13,943 nt of DNA, taken from NCBI GenBank assembly GCA_033764095.1, contig JANRJF010000053.1, forward strand, positions 1 to 13,943, given 5' to 3'. The notes below the pieces were generated by a model, which had not been told where the DNA came from, ran no database searches, and was given only the letters and a program-made list of their open reading frames with translations. Both the position numbers and the translations under genes were made by a program. The stretch is from JBDTMT01 sp033764095 (GTDB lineage: Bacteria > Desulfobacterota > Binatia > HRBIN30 > CADEER01). Every line of letters begins with the position of its first letter. Positions within the stretch are counted from its first letter, which is position 1. Shown piece by piece: positions 4,791 to 12,365 of this stretch.

Positions 4791-6733
4791 AGCGCGCCCT
4801 TCGCGCGCACCTCGGCGGCCTCTGCGCCGCCGCCCTGCTCGTCGCTGTTGCCGCGCGCGCTGACGACGACCGCGCCGCCTATCTGGCGCAGTTGACCGCC
4901 GCCGCCGACGCGGCTGATCTCGCCGCGGCGCCCGAGTGGATCGCGCTGCTGCACTACGAGCCGCTGCACCTCGGCCGCGGCGTGCGCAGCACCGCCGACA
5001 CCGACTGGTTCTTCCAGGCGCCGGACGGCCGCACCGATCCGCGCGCCGAGCTGCACGCGACGCTGGCCAGGTTCTTCGATCCCGACGCGACGCTGCGCGA
5101 CGGCGAGCCGATCCAGTGCGCGCTGCGGGCGCGCTACCAGTGGCTGGTCGAGCGCCTGGCGATCGACCCGGCGCGCCTGCCGCCGCAGCAGTGCGAGGCG
5201 TACGACGCCTGGCGCGAGGCGCTCGATGCCGACGGCGTGACGCTGATCTTCCCGGAAGCGTACATGAACAACCCGTCGTCGCTGTTCGGCCATACGCTGC
5301 TGCGTCTCGACGCCGGCCCCAGCGCCGGCGGCAGCGACCTGCTCGCCTACGGCGTCAACTTCTCCGCCGACACCGGCGCCGACGGCGGCGTGCCGTTCGC
5401 TTTCAAGGGGATCGTCGGCCTGTATCCCGGGCGCTTCAACGTCGAGCCCTACTACGATGTGCTGACCCGCTACGGCGACACCGAGGCGCGCGACATCTGG
5501 GAGTATCCGCTGCTCTTCGCGCCGGCCGAGCAGGACATGCTGATCGCGCATCTCTGGGAGCTGCGCGGCGTCGAGTTCGACTACTACTTCTTCGACGAGA
5601 ACTGCTCCTACCAGATCCTCGCGCTGCTCGACGTGGCGCGGCCGTCGCTGCAGCTGACGCGACAGTTTCCCGCCTGGGTGATCCCGGCCGACACGGTGCG
5701 CGCGATCAGCGACGTGCCCGGCCTGATCGGCACGCCGCGCTACCGCCCGTCACTGTCGACGACGCTGCGCCACGACGCGCGCGAGCTGCCGTCCGGCGCA
5801 ACGGATCTGGTCAGCCAGGTCGCCGACGGGACCCGTGCGGCCGACGACGCGACGCTGGCCGAGCTGCCGGCGCGCGAGCGCGCCGCGGTGCTCGGCGACG
5901 CGTACGAGTTGTTCCGCGTCCGCTACGCCAACAAGCGCCTGCTGACGCCGGAGGAGCAGAAGCGTGCCCGCGCCATCCTGCTGGCGCGCAGCCAGGTGCC
6001 GGTCGAGGGTGACCCGTTGCCGCCGGTGCCAGTGCCGGCGGTGCGCCCCGACCAGGGCCATCGCAGCAACCGCGCCTCGCTCGGTACCGGCGTGCGCGAC
6101 AACCAGTACTACCTGGAGGCGAGCATCCGGCCGGCGTACCACGACCTGCTCGATCCGCTCGGCGGCTACACCGCCGGCGCGGAAATCGACTTCATGGAGC
6201 TGGTGTTTCGCTACTACACCAAGCACGAGGAGGCGCGCGTCCATCGCTTCACGCTGGTCGACATCGTCTCGCTGACGCCGTGGGACGCGTTCTTCCATCC
6301 GATCTCGTGGACCGTCGGCACCGGCCTGGAGAACCGCCTGCTGCCCAACGGCCACGACGACCTGGAGAACGAGTACGTCTGGCACAACCATCTCGGCGGC
6401 GGCCTGGCGGTCGCGCCGTGGCAGGGAGCGATCGCCTATGGCCTGGCGCAGGCGATCGTCGACTGGAGCCCCGAGCTGAACGACAACTTCGCGGTCGGCC
6501 CGCAGGGCCGTGTCGGCCTGTTCGCCGGTCCGCCCGACGATCGCTGGCGCGCCGAGCTCTACGGCGCGGTCACCGGCTACGTGCTCGGCGACCAGAGCCA
6601 GTGGTACCAGGGCGGCCTCGACCTGCGCATCACGCTGACACCGCAGATGGACCTGCGCGGCGGCATCAACGGCAACTGCGACTTCGACCAGGACTGGATC
6701 GAGGGCGGGATCAGCTGGGACGTGTTCTTCTGA
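4772..6733 (+). CDS. DUF4105 (Lnb N-terminal periplasmic domain) protein, probable outer-membrane barrel
   Basis: A 653-residue exported protein. The N-terminus (arginines, hydrophobic core, AARA|DDD near residue 30) is a signal peptide. The DUF4105 domain spans roughly 145-340 and shows NNPSSLFGHTLLRLD (166-180, His174) and FFDENCSYQILALLD (273-287, Cys278), the two most conserved blocks of the family. From about 425 to the end the sequence alternates polar and hydrophobic/aromatic residues in strand-like segments and ends in WDVFF; a C-terminal Phe is typical of outer-membrane barrels. GTG 4772 is the only start that keeps the signal peptide; no ribosome site is obvious and it sits in a hairpin loop. 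It follows DUF3015 at 32 nt and is probably co-transcribed. Function is unknown. The His-then-Asn-Cys order resembles permuted NlpC/P60-like hydrolases, which is inference. Confidence 0.93.
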   Translation: MLRARGQRALRAHLGGLCAAALLVAVAARADDDRAAYLAQLTAAADAADLAAAPEWIALLHYEPLHLGRGVRSTADTDWFFQAPDGRTDPRAELHATLARFFDPDATLRDGEPIQCALRARYQWLVERLAIDPARLPPQQCEAYDAWREALDADGVTLIFPEAYMNNPSSLFGHTLLRLDAGPSAGGSDLLAYGVNFSADTGADGGVPFAFKGIVGLYPGRFNVEPYYDVLTRYGDTEARDIWEYPLLFAPAEQDMLIAHLWELRGVEFDYYFFDENCSYQILALLDVARPSLQLTRQFPAWVIPADTVRAISDVPGLIGTPRYRPSLSTTLRHDARELPSGATDLVSQVADGTRAADDATLAELPARERAAVLGDAYELFRVRYANKRLLTPEEQKRARAILLARSQVPVEGDPLPPVPVPAVRPDQGHRSNRASLGTGVRDNQYYLEASIRPAYHDLLDPLGGYTAGAEIDFMELVFRYYTKHEEARVHRFTLVDIVSLTPWDAFFHPISWTVGTGLENRLLPNGHDDLENEYVWHNHLGGGLAVAPWQGAIAYGLAQAIVDWSPELNDNFAVGPQGRVGLFAGPPDDRWRAELYGAVTGYVLGDQSQWYQGGLDLRITLTPQMDLRGGINGNCDFDQDWIEGGISWDVFF

Positions 6734-6734
6734 T

Positions 6735-6839
6735 CAGGCTGTTAGGCTGCTAGGCGGTTACGCTGTTAGGGGTTCGCCCGACGGTTCTGAGACCTTCTCT
6801 TCCCCTAACAGCGTAACCCCCTAACCCCCTAACAGCCTG
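6735..6839. repeat. Octamer-based palindromic intergenic element, copy 1
   Basis: Two 38-nt arms, 6735-6772 and 6802-6839, are inverted copies with four mismatches around a 29-nt spacer. Each arm is a run of degenerate 8-nt units: AGGCTGTT, AGGCTGCT, AGGCGGTT, ACGCTGTT on the left and their complements on the right. The element fits exactly between the convergent stop codons of the DUF4105 gene (ends 6733) and the aldehyde dehydrogenase gene (ends 6841), so it could serve both as a bidirectional terminator. A related copy lies at 13243-13328. Confidence 0.85.
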
Positions 6840-6840
6840 C

Positions 6841-8277
6841 TCACGGCTTGAAGCGGATCAGCAGATCGAGCAGCCGCCGCGTGCCCTTGGTGTAGGGCGG
6901 GTAGAACAGGTGGAGCAGCGACAGGCGCGGGTTCTTGAACACCGGGCGCAGCTTGGAGAACTCCAGGAAGCCCTCGTAGCCGTGGTAGTGGCCGATGCCG
7001 CTGGCGCCGATGCCGCCGAACGGCTGGTCGTGCTGGGCGACGTGCAGCATGCAGTTGTTGACGGTGACGCCGCCGGAGATGGTCGAGTACACCAGCTTGT
7101 CCTGCGTCGCCTGGTCGTTGGTGAAGACGTAGAATCCGAGCGGGCGGTCGCGGCCGTTGACGAAGGCGATCACCTCGTCGAGGTCGCGGTAGGTCTTCAC
7201 CGGCAGCAGCGGGCCGAAGATCTCCTCCTGCATGATGGTCATATTGTCGGTGGCGCCGAGCACCAGGTGCGGTGGGATCTTGCGTAGCGCGTCGTTAAAC
7301 GACATCCCCGGCACCAGCGGCACCACCTCGCCGCCCTTGCGCTGCGCGTCGTCGAGCGTCGCGCGCAGGCGCTTGTACGACTTCTCGTCGATGACCGAGG
7401 TGTAGCTCTGCTGATTGGTGTCCGGATAGCGCGCCGGCATGATGCGCTTGGCGGCGGCGACGAAGGCGTCGCGCTTGGCTTCCGGCACGAACAGGTAGTC
7501 GGGCGCCAGGCAGGTCTGCCCGGCATTGAGGAACTTGGCGTAGAGGATGCGCGAGGCGGCCTCCTCGACGTCGAAGTCGTCGCACAGGATGGTCGGCGAC
7601 TTGCCGCCGAGCTCCAGCGTCACCGGCGTCAGGTTCTCCGCCGCCGAGCGCATCACCGTGCGGCCGGCGTCGGCCGAGCCGGTGAAGATGATGTGGTCGT
7701 ACGGCAGCGTCGAGAAGTCCTGCGCGCGCACGCCGGGCAGGATGGCCAGCGTGTCCTCGGGGAAGACGGCGGCGCATTTCTCCGCCAGCAGGCGGCAGAG
7801 ATGCTGTGAGTTGCTCGCCATCTTCACCATGGCGCGGTTGCCGGCGGCGAGGATGCTGGTCAGCGGGCCGATGGTGAGGAAGAGCGGGTAGTTCCACGGC
7901 GAGACGACGCCGACCACGCCCTTCGGCATCGGCACCAGGCGGTTGGAGCCAGTGGCGAAGAGGATCGAGACGTGGCGGCGCTGCGCGCGCATCCACTTCC
8001 TGAGCTTCTTGCGCGCGTCGCGCAGGCCGTCGACGCTGGTGAACAGCTCGGCCATCAGCGTCTCTTCCGCGGCGCGGTGGCCGAAGTCGGCGTTGATGGC
8101 GTCGGCGATGGCGTCGCGGTGGTCGACCAGGATGCGCTCCAGCTTGCGCAGGTTGTCGCGCCGCTCCTCCAGGCTCGGATAGGGCTTCCGCAGATACGCC
8201 TGGCGCTGCAGGTTGAAGACCCGCTGCGCCTCGTTCTCCTCGACGTCGATGCGACGAAGTTGTGCCGTCTGTGCCAT
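6841..8277 (-). CDS. Aldehyde dehydrogenase, coniferyl-aldehyde dehydrogenase type
   Basis: A 478-residue NAD(P)-dependent aldehyde dehydrogenase of the ALDH3-like group that includes coniferyl aldehyde dehydrogenase (CalB, EC 1.2.1.68) and fatty aldehyde dehydrogenases. Visible features are VVSPWNYP (124-131, catalytic-site Asn129), the cofactor loop FTGSADAGR (198-206), TLELGGKSP (220-228, Glu222), NAGQTCLAPDY (251-261, nucleophile Cys256) and EEIFGP towards the C-terminus. The end (YPPYTKGTRRLLDLLIRFKP) matches the class. It oxidises an aldehyde to the acid; the natural substrate is not certain. The ATG at 8277 follows AAGGGGG at about 8 nt and gives the standard N-terminus; the frame is open 95 codons further upstream in non-conserved sequence. 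It is last in a minus-strand run after the kinase and membrane protein. Confidence 0.96.
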   Translation of the reverse strand: MAQTAQLRRIDVEENEAQRVFNLQRQAYLRKPYPSLEERRDNLRKLERILVDHRDAIADAINADFGHRAAEETLMAELFTSVDGLRDARKKLRKWMRAQRRHVSILFATGSNRLVPMPKGVVGVVSPWNYPLFLTIGPLTSILAAGNRAMVKMASNSQHLCRLLAEKCAAVFPEDTLAILPGVRAQDFSTLPYDHIIFTGSADAGRTVMRSAAENLTPVTLELGGKSPTILCDDFDVEEAASRILYAKFLNAGQTCLAPDYLFVPEAKRDAFVAAAKRIMPARYPDTNQQSYTSVIDEKSYKRLRATLDDAQRKGGEVVPLVPGMSFNDALRKIPPHLVLGATDNMTIMQEEIFGPLLPVKTYRDLDEVIAFVNGRDRPLGFYVFTNDQATQDKLVYSTISGGVTVNNCMLHVAQHDQPFGGIGASGIGHYHGYEGFLEFSKLRPVFKNPRLSLLHLFYPPYTKGTRRLLDLLIRFKP

Positions 8278-8278
8278 C

Positions 8279-9034
8279 TGGAAACCCCCTTGATGTGGTG
8301 GAACGGCGGCAGTCTCGCGCGCCGCGATGGGCGGACGCAAGAGCCGTCGGCGGTAATCCGCTGGGGGTGGCGCGCGACAGCGGCAGGGCCCCCGCCGGGT
8401 GACGCGACGTAGGCGGCGCGGCGCGGCCGACGGCTGGCGCGGCGACCGCGGCGCCGCCAAAGCGCCAGGCGAGCAGCAGGTCGGCGGCGACGCCGGGCCA
8501 GATGGCGAGGTCGCCGAGGAAGGCGGCGAAGCACATGCCGCTGACGGCCACGGCGCGGGCATACCAGCGCAGCCGGGCGCCGTCGTCGGGTGCCCGCAGC
8601 AGGGCGAAGCCGAGCGCGATCAGCACCGTGCCGAGCGCGAAGTAGTAGACGTACTGGTAGCCGACCAGCACCGAGTAGGGCCCGAACAGCGGCACCACGC
8701 CGGTGCCGAGGCGATCCGAACCGGTCGCCAACGCAATCGTGCGGATCAGGGCGTCGACCAGAATCAGGCCGGTGGCGATGGTCAGGTAGCGGTCGGCCCC
8801 GTCGTAGCCGCGCGTCTCGGTCAACCACTCGGAGAGGCGCCAGTAGATGACGATGGCCGAGGCGCCGGAGGCGACCATCAGGAGCCAGGTCAGCAGCGGC
8901 CCGAGCGGCACGTTGGCCTGCTCGCTCCAGGCGCCGTGCAGCCAGAGCAGCGCGTGCACCAGCGCGGCGGCGGCCAGGCCGGGGGGCCGCGGCTCCGGCG
9001 TCGGGCCGGGGGCTGACGGCGCGTCGACCCTCAT
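8279..9034 (-). CDS. Multi-pass membrane protein, no in-frame stop before the downstream gene
   Basis: A frame starting at ATG 9034, whose ATGA overlaps the kinase stop codon, encodes an unrecognised integral membrane protein. Residues 1-192 look genuine. Hydrophobic segments lie at about 19-34, 46-66, 84-103, 118-146 and 161-180, separated by short charged loops (RLSEWLTETRGYDGADR, RAPDDGARLRW). After about residue 193 (near 8458) the sequence becomes Ala/Pro/Arg-rich and low in complexity. No stop codon occurs in any minus-strand frame from about 8480 down to 8277, so the frame runs into the dehydrogenase gene and only stops at TAA 7295-7297, a 983-nt out-of-frame overlap. The listed end is the last full codon before the dehydrogenase start, not a true stop. 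A lost stop, a sequence error or real overlap are all possible. Coupling to the kinase suggests a partner role. Confidence 0.6.
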
Positions 9035-10863
9035 GCGAGCTCCGCCACGCTGCGCTGCAGCGCCGCGATGTCGTCCGCGGCGGCGGTGAGATCGGCCAGG
9101 CAGGCGCGGGCCGCCGCGTGAGCGGGCGCGTCGAGCGCCTGGTGCTGCACCAGGACGCGGACGGCGGCGTGGGTCATGAACGCGTCCGCGGTGCACAGCG
9201 TCTGGCGCCCGCCGGCGAGGTGGTCGATCGCGTCGTAGTACGCGCGCCGCCGCCGTTCCGCGTCCTCGGCCGTGGCGGGCGCGCGCCGCGCGGCGGCGCA
9301 GTCGTGCAGGCGCAGCAGCAGCGTCGGGGCGCTCAGGCGCGCCTCGGCCTCCGACAGCGGCGCAATCAAACGGATGGCGCTGCCGACCAGGTCGCGCAGC
9401 GTCTCGCGCCAGCGCGCGTCGACGTGCGCGTCGAGCTGCGCGAGCCGTTCGGCGAGGCGCAGCCCGAGCGCGTGCCAGCTCGCCGGACACCCGGTGGTGA
9501 TGACCGCTTCCGCCGGTGATGCGTCCTGCGGAGCGAGCGCGGCCAGCGGCCAGGCGGGGAGCACGGCCTCGCGGCGAATGTTGCGCACGCAGATCCACAA
9601 CAGCACCGCCGGGGCGATGAACTGCATCGCCTGCATCCCGTCGACCTGATCGAAGTAGTACCAGCCGTAGTAGTCCCAGCGCGTCTGCGCGAGCTCGACC
9701 ATGCCGCGCGCGATGACGCACGCCGCCGCGATCGGCACCGCGCCGCGCAGCTCGGCCCACGGCGAGCGCGGCCGCACGTCGAGCGCCAGCGCACCGGCGG
9801 CGGCGCCGCGCTCGACGACCTCGGCGGCGCCGTCGTCGACGCCACCGAGCAACAGCCGCCGGCCGCGCAACGCGATGCGCCGGCCGAACAGTTCCTCGCC
9901 GTAGTCGGTGCAACGCGCGACGTCGGTCTCCGGCAGCCGCCACACGTTGCGGTCGCCCGGCGTCAGCATGCGCCGCGCGTCCCAGCCGCACACCACGCAC
10001 GCACTCTGCGCGCGCAACGTCTGCTCGCCGCAGTGCGGGCAGCGGCGGCGCGGCAGTGCCGGCAGCGCCGCCGCGACGACGCGCCGCTGGGTGAGATCCT
10101 CCAATGCTGCGGCGGCGGTCTGGTAGCGCGCCTCGACGTGCGGGGCGAGCATCCGCTCGACCCATTGCAGGAGCCAGGCGGGCAGCCCGCGGCGGCGCGC
10201 TGCGAGCTCGGCGGAACGCGGGGGCAGCGCGGCGCGGTCGATGTCGCTCGGCGGCTGCCCGGCGAGCAGCTCGAAGGCGAGGACGCCGACCGCGAACAGG
10301 TCGCCGCGCGCCTCGGCCAGGCCGCCGGCGCGCTGTTCCGGCGGCAGGTAGTGCGGCGCGTCGAGCGGCGCCACCGCGACCCGCGCCGGATCGCCGCGCC
10401 CGGTCAGGTGCGCGATGCCCACGTCGAGCAGCACCGGCGCGCCGTCGGCGCCGACCAGGACGTTGTTCGGCTTGAGGTCGCGGTGCAGCAGCCCGTGCGC
10501 GTGGCCGGCGGCGAGCGCGGCGAGCAACTGGCGCAGCAGGGCGACCGCAACGGCCGGCTCGATGGGATGGTGCCGATCGACGAATCGGTGCAGCGGCTCG
10601 CCCGCGATCAGCGGCATGACCAGGCAGGGAGGCCCGTCGTGCTGAACGACATACTCGCTTGCCGGGATCGCCGGGTGGGCGAGCGCTCGCACCCGCTCGA
10701 GGTCGCGCTGCAGGCGCTCGACCGCGACCGGATCGTCGACGAGCTCGGCGGAAAGAAGCTTGAGCGCGACAGCCCGATCGGTGGCGCTGTCAACGGCGCG
10801 ATACACCTGTCCGGCCGGGCCGGACCCGATCAATTCGACGGTGCGGTAGCGATCGTCGGCCAA
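9031..10863 (-). CDS. Hanks-type Ser/Thr kinase with zinc ribbon and membrane segments
   Basis: A 610-residue protein kinase. The catalytic domain (about 5-260) shows the glycine loop GSGPAGQV (13-20), ATP-binding Lys35 in ALK, HRDLKPNN (127-134, catalytic Asp129), metal-binding Asp147 in DVG (instead of DFG), and PPEQ (174-177) replacing APE. All catalytic residues are present, so it should be active. A zinc ribbon follows: Cys275, Cys278, Cys289, Cys292 (CPHC-x10-CVVC). Hydrophobic segments at about 374-391 and 411-428 probably anchor it to the inner membrane. The C-terminal 150 residues are helical and unrecognised. The start is TTG at 10863, with GGAG about 11 nt upstream; no other start precedes the glycine loop. 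It overlaps the downstream membrane protein by ATGA and is divergent from the HEAT lipoprotein. Substrates are unknown. Confidence 0.93.
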   Translation of the reverse strand: MADDRYRTVELIGSGPAGQVYRAVDSATDRAVALKLLSAELVDDPVAVERLQRDLERVRALAHPAIPASEYVVQHDGPPCLVMPLIAGEPLHRFVDRHHPIEPAVAVALLRQLLAALAAGHAHGLLHRDLKPNNVLVGADGAPVLLDVGIAHLTGRGDPARVAVAPLDAPHYLPPEQRAGGLAEARGDLFAVGVLAFELLAGQPPSDIDRAALPPRSAELAARRRGLPAWLLQWVERMLAPHVEARYQTAAAALEDLTQRRVVAAALPALPRRRCPHCGEQTLRAQSACVVCGWDARRMLTPGDRNVWRLPETDVARCTDYGEELFGRRIALRGRRLLLGGVDDGAAEVVERGAAAGALALDVRPRSPWAELRGAVPIAAACVIARGMVELAQTRWDYYGWYYFDQVDGMQAMQFIAPAVLLWICVRNIRREAVLPAWPLAALAPQDASPAEAVITTGCPASWHALGLRLAERLAQLDAHVDARWRETLRDLVGSAIRLIAPLSEAEARLSAPTLLLRLHDCAAARRAPATAEDAERRRRAYYDAIDHLAGGRQTLCTADAFMTHAAVRVLVQHQALDAPAHAAARACLADLTAAADDIAALQRSVAELA

Positions 10864-10891
10864 CGGTATCGCGCTCCGCGCGCGATGATGG

Positions 10892-10908
10892 CAGCCGCAG
10901 TGCGGCTG
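10892..10908. promoter_or_regulatory. 17-bp palindrome, candidate operator in divergent intergenic region
   Basis: The sequence CAGCCGCAGTGCGGCTG is a perfect inverted repeat of 8+8 bp around one base. It lies 28 nt upstream of the kinase start and 75 nt upstream of the HEAT lipoprotein start, a position suited to a dimeric regulator acting on both divergent genes. A short RNA hairpin is the alternative. No binding protein is suggested by the sequence. Confidence 0.35.
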
Positions 10909-10983
10909 TGCAGCTTCGATCTGCCCACGGCAACAGATTCCGCTTGCCGGCGCGGCGGGCCCGACTAGCCTGGCGCTGCTGCG

Positions 10984-11451
10984 ATGCGACGCTTCGGCCT
11001 ACTGCTCGCCTGCCTGCTGCTGGCCCTGCCGGGGTGCCTGCGGCGCACCGGTCCGGACCCGGTCGAGATGGCGCATCTCATCCGCGAGCTCGACTCCCCG
11101 GACTGGCGCGTCTCCACCCGCGCCGCGGAGCGGCTGATGCTGATGGGGCCGGCGGCAGAACCGGCGGTGCCGGCGCTGATCCGCCAGCTCGGACCCGGTG
11201 GCCCTCGGCAGATGCAGAACCTGGCTGCGGCCAACGCCCTGGCACGCATCGGACCGCGCGCCGCGCTGCCGGCGCTGGCCGAGGCGATCGGCGGCAAGGA
11301 TCCCGACATTGCCTACGGCGCCATCTGGACGCTGGGTATGTACGGGCGCGCGGCGCGCGCCGCACGCCCCGCCATCCTCACCGCGTTGGAAGATCCTCGG
11401 CTGCAATCCGTCGCCGACCGGGTGCTGCGCGTCATCGACGGGGAGAAATGA
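10984..11451 (+). CDS. HEAT-repeat lipoprotein
   Basis: A 155-residue putative lipoprotein. Residues 1-17 form a short signal peptide ending LALPGC, a fair lipobox with Cys18 as the lipidation site. The rest is HEAT/PBS-lyase-like helical repeats: one from about 29 to 69 (LIRELDSPDWRVSTRAAERL ... PAVPALIRQL), one about 77-102 (NLAAANALARIGPRAALPAL), and one about 108-151 (AYGAIWTLGMYG ... RPAILTALEDP). HEAT arrays act as protein-binding scaffolds, so an envelope scaffold is the likely role; the partner is unknown. The ATG at 10984 has no good ribosome site. The gene is divergent from the kinase and is followed 29 nt later by another putative lipoprotein, so the two are probably an operon. Confidence 0.85.
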   Translation: MRRFGLLLACLLLALPGCLRRTGPDPVEMAHLIRELDSPDWRVSTRAAERLMLMGPAAEPAVPALIRQLGPGGPRQMQNLAAANALARIGPRAALPALAEAIGGKDPDIAYGAIWTLGMYGRAARAARPAILTALEDPRLQSVADRVLRVIDGEK

Positions 11452-11480
11452 GGCCGCGACATCGGGATGACGGAAGGGCG

Positions 11481-12170
11481 ATGATGCGCGGTGCCGCACT
11501 GGGTGCGCTTGCGCTGCTCGCCGCGCTGTCGAGCGCCTGCAGTCAGCCGAGCTACTTCCCGATGCAGCAGGGGCTCACCTGGGAGTACGGGGTGAGCTTC
11601 CAACGCACCGACAGCGACGGCAACAACCTCGCCGCGCTGATGTACCGCACCAGCACCCTGCGTATCCTGCCCGAGCGCCAGCTGCAGGGTCGGCAGGTGA
11701 CGCCAATCAGCATGGCGCTCGGCGCCCGGTACTCTGTCGCTTACCAGGTCGAGGATGCGAGCGGCGTGCATACCGTCGCCGTACAGTCGCCCGGCGAGGA
11801 CACGCCGCACCCGACGCCGGGGCGCATCGTCGTGCGCTATCCACTGGTGGTGGGTGGCGCCTGGGACGATTTCGCCGAGTCGATGTTTCTCGAGGGTGGC
11901 ACGGCCGAGTTGCCGGGCGAGACGCGCATCACCGCGCTCGACATGACCACCACGGTGCCGGCCGGGACCTATCGGCATTGCCTGGAGCTGCAGTTCAGCG
12001 GCCGCGGCGAGGTGCAACGCCCGCTGCGCAGCGACCTGACGCCGATGCGCATCGACGCGACGTTCTGGTATGCGCCGGGCGTCGGCCTGGTGAAGTACGT
12101 GCAGCGCGACCGCAGCCCCGACGGCAGCGGCCTGTTCACCGCCGAGCTGACCGCCTTCCGCCGCGAGTGA
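11481..12170 (+). CDS. Putative lipoprotein, TapB/DUF3108-like beta fold
   Basis: A 229-residue exported protein. The N-terminus has a signal peptide and possible lipobox (LLAALSSAC, Cys20). The mature part begins with YFPMQQGLTWEYGVSF (25-40), shows YRHCLEL (164-170), and ends in TFWYAPGVGLVKYVQ (194-208). This order (FPxxxGxxWxY, then a CL strand, then WYAPGVGLVKY) is common in bacterial TapB-like and DUF3108-like proteins with a curved beta sheet, generally of unknown function. The preferred start is ATG 11481, preceded by GGAAGGGCG; ATG 11484 is equivalent, and ATG 11447, which overlaps the HEAT gene stop as ATGA, would add 11 residues and spoil the signal peptide. It is probably co-expressed with the HEAT lipoprotein. 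Confidence 0.8.
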   Translation: MMRGAALGALALLAALSSACSQPSYFPMQQGLTWEYGVSFQRTDSDGNNLAALMYRTSTLRILPERQLQGRQVTPISMALGARYSVAYQVEDASGVHTVAVQSPGEDTPHPTPGRIVVRYPLVVGGAWDDFAESMFLEGGTAELPGETRITALDMTTTVPAGTYRHCLELQFSGRGEVQRPLRSDLTPMRIDATFWYAPGVGLVKYVQRDRSPDGSGLFTAELTAFRRE

Positions 12171-12187
12171 ACTGGCGGGACGCGCCG

Positions 12188-12343
12188 CGGCGGTGCTGCG
12201 CACCGCCGGCCGACACGAGGTCGGCCGGCTACCCGGATCGTGTGGGAGCGCGCACCGGCTCCTGCATCGACACCGCTGCGCAACCCGCACGTCCCAGGTA
12301 GCCGGCCGACCTCGCGTCGGCCGGGCGCCGCCGTGCGGCACCC
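12188..12343. repeat. Nested palindromic element with 28-bp inverted arms
   Basis: Arms 12206-12233 and 12297-12324 are inverted copies with one mismatch around 63 nt. Each arm is itself a hairpin: 10 bp (12205-12214/12220-12229) and 9 bp (12302-12310/12316-12324), with 5-nt loops. The left end (12188-12211) carries the 24-bp hairpin that is also found at 3687-3710, and the right end (12321-12343) is a degenerate inverted version of it. No ORF is inside. It sits between the convergent lipoprotein and dioxygenase genes, so it may also serve as a bidirectional terminator. Confidence 0.75.
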
Positions 12344-12365
12344 GAATCACCGCACAGCCGCGTCG

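Noticed and set aside
4613..5551. A 312-codon minus-strand frame antisense to the DUF4105 gene
   Set aside because: Shadow composition with no recognisable domain or ribosome site, opposite a strongly supported gene.
7295..10165. A 956-codon open frame on the minus strand
   Set aside because: Only its middle part (9034 to about 8458) looks like protein. The rest is an out-of-frame shadow of the kinase and the aldehyde dehydrogenase, rich in Arg/Ala/Pro as expected for shadow frames at this GC content.
10944..10971. TTGCCG-16-TAGCCT as a promoter for the HEAT lipoprotein
   Set aside because: Matches to both consensus boxes are too weak in sequence this GC-rich.
10908..12170. A 420-residue reading with a long N-terminal extension before the second lipoprotein
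   Set aside because: The extension is an out-of-frame reading of the HEAT lipoprotein gene; the signal peptide at 11481 marks the true start.
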